A stretch of 64,000 nt of DNA from Hymenolepis diminuta (Eukaryota; Platyhelminthes; Cestoda; Cyclophyllidea; Hymenolepididae). The notes under the pieces were generated by a model. It did no database searches, was not told the DNA's origin, and saw nothing but the letters and a program-made list of their open reading frames with translations. The number at the start of each line of letters is the position of its first letter. Position 1 is the first letter of the stretch. Location of the stretch: NCBI GenBank assembly GCA_900708905.1, contig CAADRB010000038.1, positions 1,246,147 through 1,310,146 of the forward strand, given 5' to 3'. Positions 62,174 through 64,000 of the stretch are shown one piece after another. The translations under genes and the position numbers were made by a program.

Positions 62174-63622
62174 TCATGATTTGGAGAAATCAGTGGCAAC
62201 GGTTGCTGCCGGTACATTGGAAGTAGCGGCGTTAGCGGCAGCGGCCGCACGAGCTGCGTTGCTATGAGATGGAGGATTCCGCAGCCACCAGGAATTTTGA
62301 ATTGTAATCGCATCGACAACAGCACTCAAGTGTTTAGTGGAAGTAATTTCACTAAACTGCTTTGCACCGCTGTTGTACCTAATTTTAGAAATGCATAGAA
62401 AATTAGATTCCTTCGAAATTGCACCTTAAAGGGACGAAAATTAAAGAAAACACTTACTTGAAAAATTTATCACACATGGTATGTGTGATTTTGCGAGGAC
62501 CGTTTCCACAGATAAACTTCAGTTCTTCGGTGTCGAAATCGAAGGCGTAGAGAGCACGATATTGACATCTGTTATCACGGAAGAGGACAATAAAGTGGGA
62601 TCCATCAACTGCGGCAAGTTCCTGAAAGAAATAAACGTGATGAGTTCTGCTTTGTTCAAATTATGTTAGTTATCATCGCTGCTAGTAAAAAGTGAAACTT
62701 ATAGTAGTGTTATGGCGAATCATCCAAACTAATCAAAGGGTATTTAAGCTCTGTACGTCACAGCCATAAATTCACTCAGTAGGCCTTCTGCTTTTATGGA
62801 AATGTTTTATTGTCATCTCTATCCAGATGCTTTCCCACAATTAAAATTGGCAAATTAATTTGCTTTACTGTGAGTATTATTAAAGATAAGTGAAACGAAA
62901 TTCTATTCGTTGTGTTTAAAAATGGTTATAATAAACAATAATCTAACACAAAAATAGATGGAAACAATAAACCATAATCACGGGTAAGCTCACAATTTCT
63001 ACATAAACGTGGTACTTAATAAGTGCAGTAACCAAGGTAGTTAAAATAAAAACAGAAACAATTCTTGTAACCGAACTCTCATTGTCGGAAATAGCATGTG
63101 TTGATTTAAAAGCCAGAAAAAAGAAAAAAATACGCATTAATTTGGGGTTCTATTATAACCTAATAAATCTGAGGACTGAGATAATTATTTTAACGATAGG
63201 GTTTAATCCGAAATTCTGCAAGCCAACACCTTGCAATTTAGTATATTTTAAGAAATGTGCAAATTTCATAAATGATTAGCAATAAGTTGCTAAATAGATT
63301 TTTCTTGGATAAAAATTGTTAATTGCCATCCAACGGTTTTATTTTTTGCTTCTGGTTCAAACAACCTGATAACTATATAAGTTATACATTCACATGAAGA
63401 TAGAGCGTAACAACGTGAATAAACTTACCTGTAAGGCTAATTTCTTTGCGGGTTCATTGACAGTTCCAGCAAGGCAACAGTGGGAGATTGCATTCACAAT
63501 GACCTGTCGGTTGGATTTGGATTTCGGCTTTACGAAGAGTTTGGGCTGAGGACAATTACCAACGATTGGAAGACCTGGGCCGCTGTAGGTACTCTCTTCT
63601 CCATTCTCCAATCGATGCAGGG
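62174..63622 (-). CDS. CAMSAP: CAMSAP/Patronin microtubule minus-end protein, 3' end with CKK domain
   Basis: Three terminal exons on the minus strand, 63622-63429, 62621-62458 and 62378-62174, join in phase. About 186 residues are visible; the gene continues past the right edge. The CKK domain is seen from KLFVKPKSKSNRQVIVNAIS, through SHFIVLFRDNRCQYRALYAF, EELKFICGNGPRKI and MCDKFFKYNSGAKQFSEI, to VVDAITIQNSWW. CKK binds the microtubule minus end between tubulin dimers, and CAMSAP/Patronin stabilises free minus ends. The normally charged end of the protein is replaced by an alanine-rich tail (AARAAAAANAATSNVPAAT). The N-terminal calponin-homology domain would lie outside the window. Confidence 0.92.
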
Positions 63623-64000
63623 CTGGAAATGGCAATAATAAAGTTAGATTTCGATAATAGGATAAATGAGGGTTCAGTGTTTAAATATCATGCCTCTTTT
63701 TTTTCCTAGAATTAACCTAATGCCTTTTCAAACCATACATACGAACGAACGAAGAACATATCTAATTTTTAAGACACTGCCAAAATACAGGCCTACAAAC
63801 TACACATATGTATCTTTCTATAAAAGTGCTAATGGCCATTAGTCGTATCAGTCTATTTGACACAGGCACAGTAACCAAAACAAAAAATATATTGGGGTGG
63901 AATCTTGTCCTTCTAACTGAACAGATACGACATTAATCAAAACATATTAAAATGAATCGTATTGATCTAAATATATTCGGAAGACATAGGCAACTTCAGT
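63623..64000. other. CAMSAP intron (partial)
   Basis: The minus-strand AG acceptor at 63624-63623 opens the CKK exon, so the remaining sequence to the window edge is intron of that gene. No exon is evident. Confidence 0.6.

Noticed and set aside
1..64000. CRISPR arrays, bacterial operons, rRNA or intact tRNA genes
   Set aside because: The window is eukaryotic nuclear DNA; no regularly spaced short direct repeats, rRNA blocks or complete tRNA cloverleafs were seen. The tRNA-like heads belong to SINE-like repeats.

Overview
The window is a stretch of animal nuclear genome. Every recognisable gene is a metazoan family split by GT-AG introns, several of them only 33-80 nt long, and the DNA is AT-rich. 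I infer an invertebrate, most likely a parasitic flatworm (tapeworm- or fluke-like). That assignment rests on tiny introns, intron-rich compact genes and the style of the mobile elements, not on a species-level match.

Layout, left to right. (1) 830-8594, + strand: the 3' two thirds of a RAD54L2/ARIP4-type SNF2 helicase. (2) 9086-9662, +: a TXNDC17-like thioredoxin-fold protein that has lost one active-site cysteine. (3) 10104-10343, -: a short unassigned ORF. (4) 12424-16667, +: a SAXO-type stabilizer of axonemal microtubules. (5) 16.7-19.2 kb: intergenic DNA with a long inverted repeat. (6) 19225-34912, +: an RPRD2-like CID-domain protein. Its large introns hold a decayed Ty3/gypsy element (-), a mariner (+), a non-LTR fragment (-) and some unassigned exon-like ORFs. 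(7) 35922-37027, -: AASDHPPT, a 4'-phosphopantetheinyl transferase, convergent with RPRD2-like and head-to-head with the next gene. (8) 38114-41290, +: RNF103, a membrane RING-H2 ubiquitin ligase. (9) 42268-56154, +: TAF11, a TFIID histone-fold subunit. Its 9.7-kb first intron carries a tandem array of short exon-like cassettes, and another intron holds a second, oppositely oriented mariner. (10) 57240-57496, +: an unassigned cysteine-containing terminal exon. (11) 57985-59059, -: a complete six-exon uroporphyrinogen-III synthase. (12) 62174-63622, -: the 3' end of a CAMSAP/Patronin gene with its CKK domain, running off the right edge.

The genes do not form a pathway. They are unrelated housekeeping and cytoskeletal genes: chromatin and transcription (RAD54L2, RPRD2-like, TAF11), microtubules (SAXO, CAMSAP), and protein modification or turnover (AASDHPPT, RNF103), plus haem synthesis (UROS). 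I assembled exon chains by requiring GT-AG boundaries and phase continuity. The complete models give 394 aa (SAXO), 855 aa (RPRD2-like), 277 aa (AASDHPPT), 986 aa (RNF103), 231 aa (TAF11), 262 aa (UROS) and 131 aa (TXNDC17-like).

The most unusual structure is the array of phase-0, length-3n exon-like cassettes at 47.1-51.6 kb inside TAF11 intron 1. Also notable are the two mariner copies that share the same disabling frameshifts, and five regularly spaced DxD(Y/L)R motifs in the RPRD2-like protein. Two runs of N (25077-25330 and 53381-54065) lie inside the mariners and mark assembly gaps.
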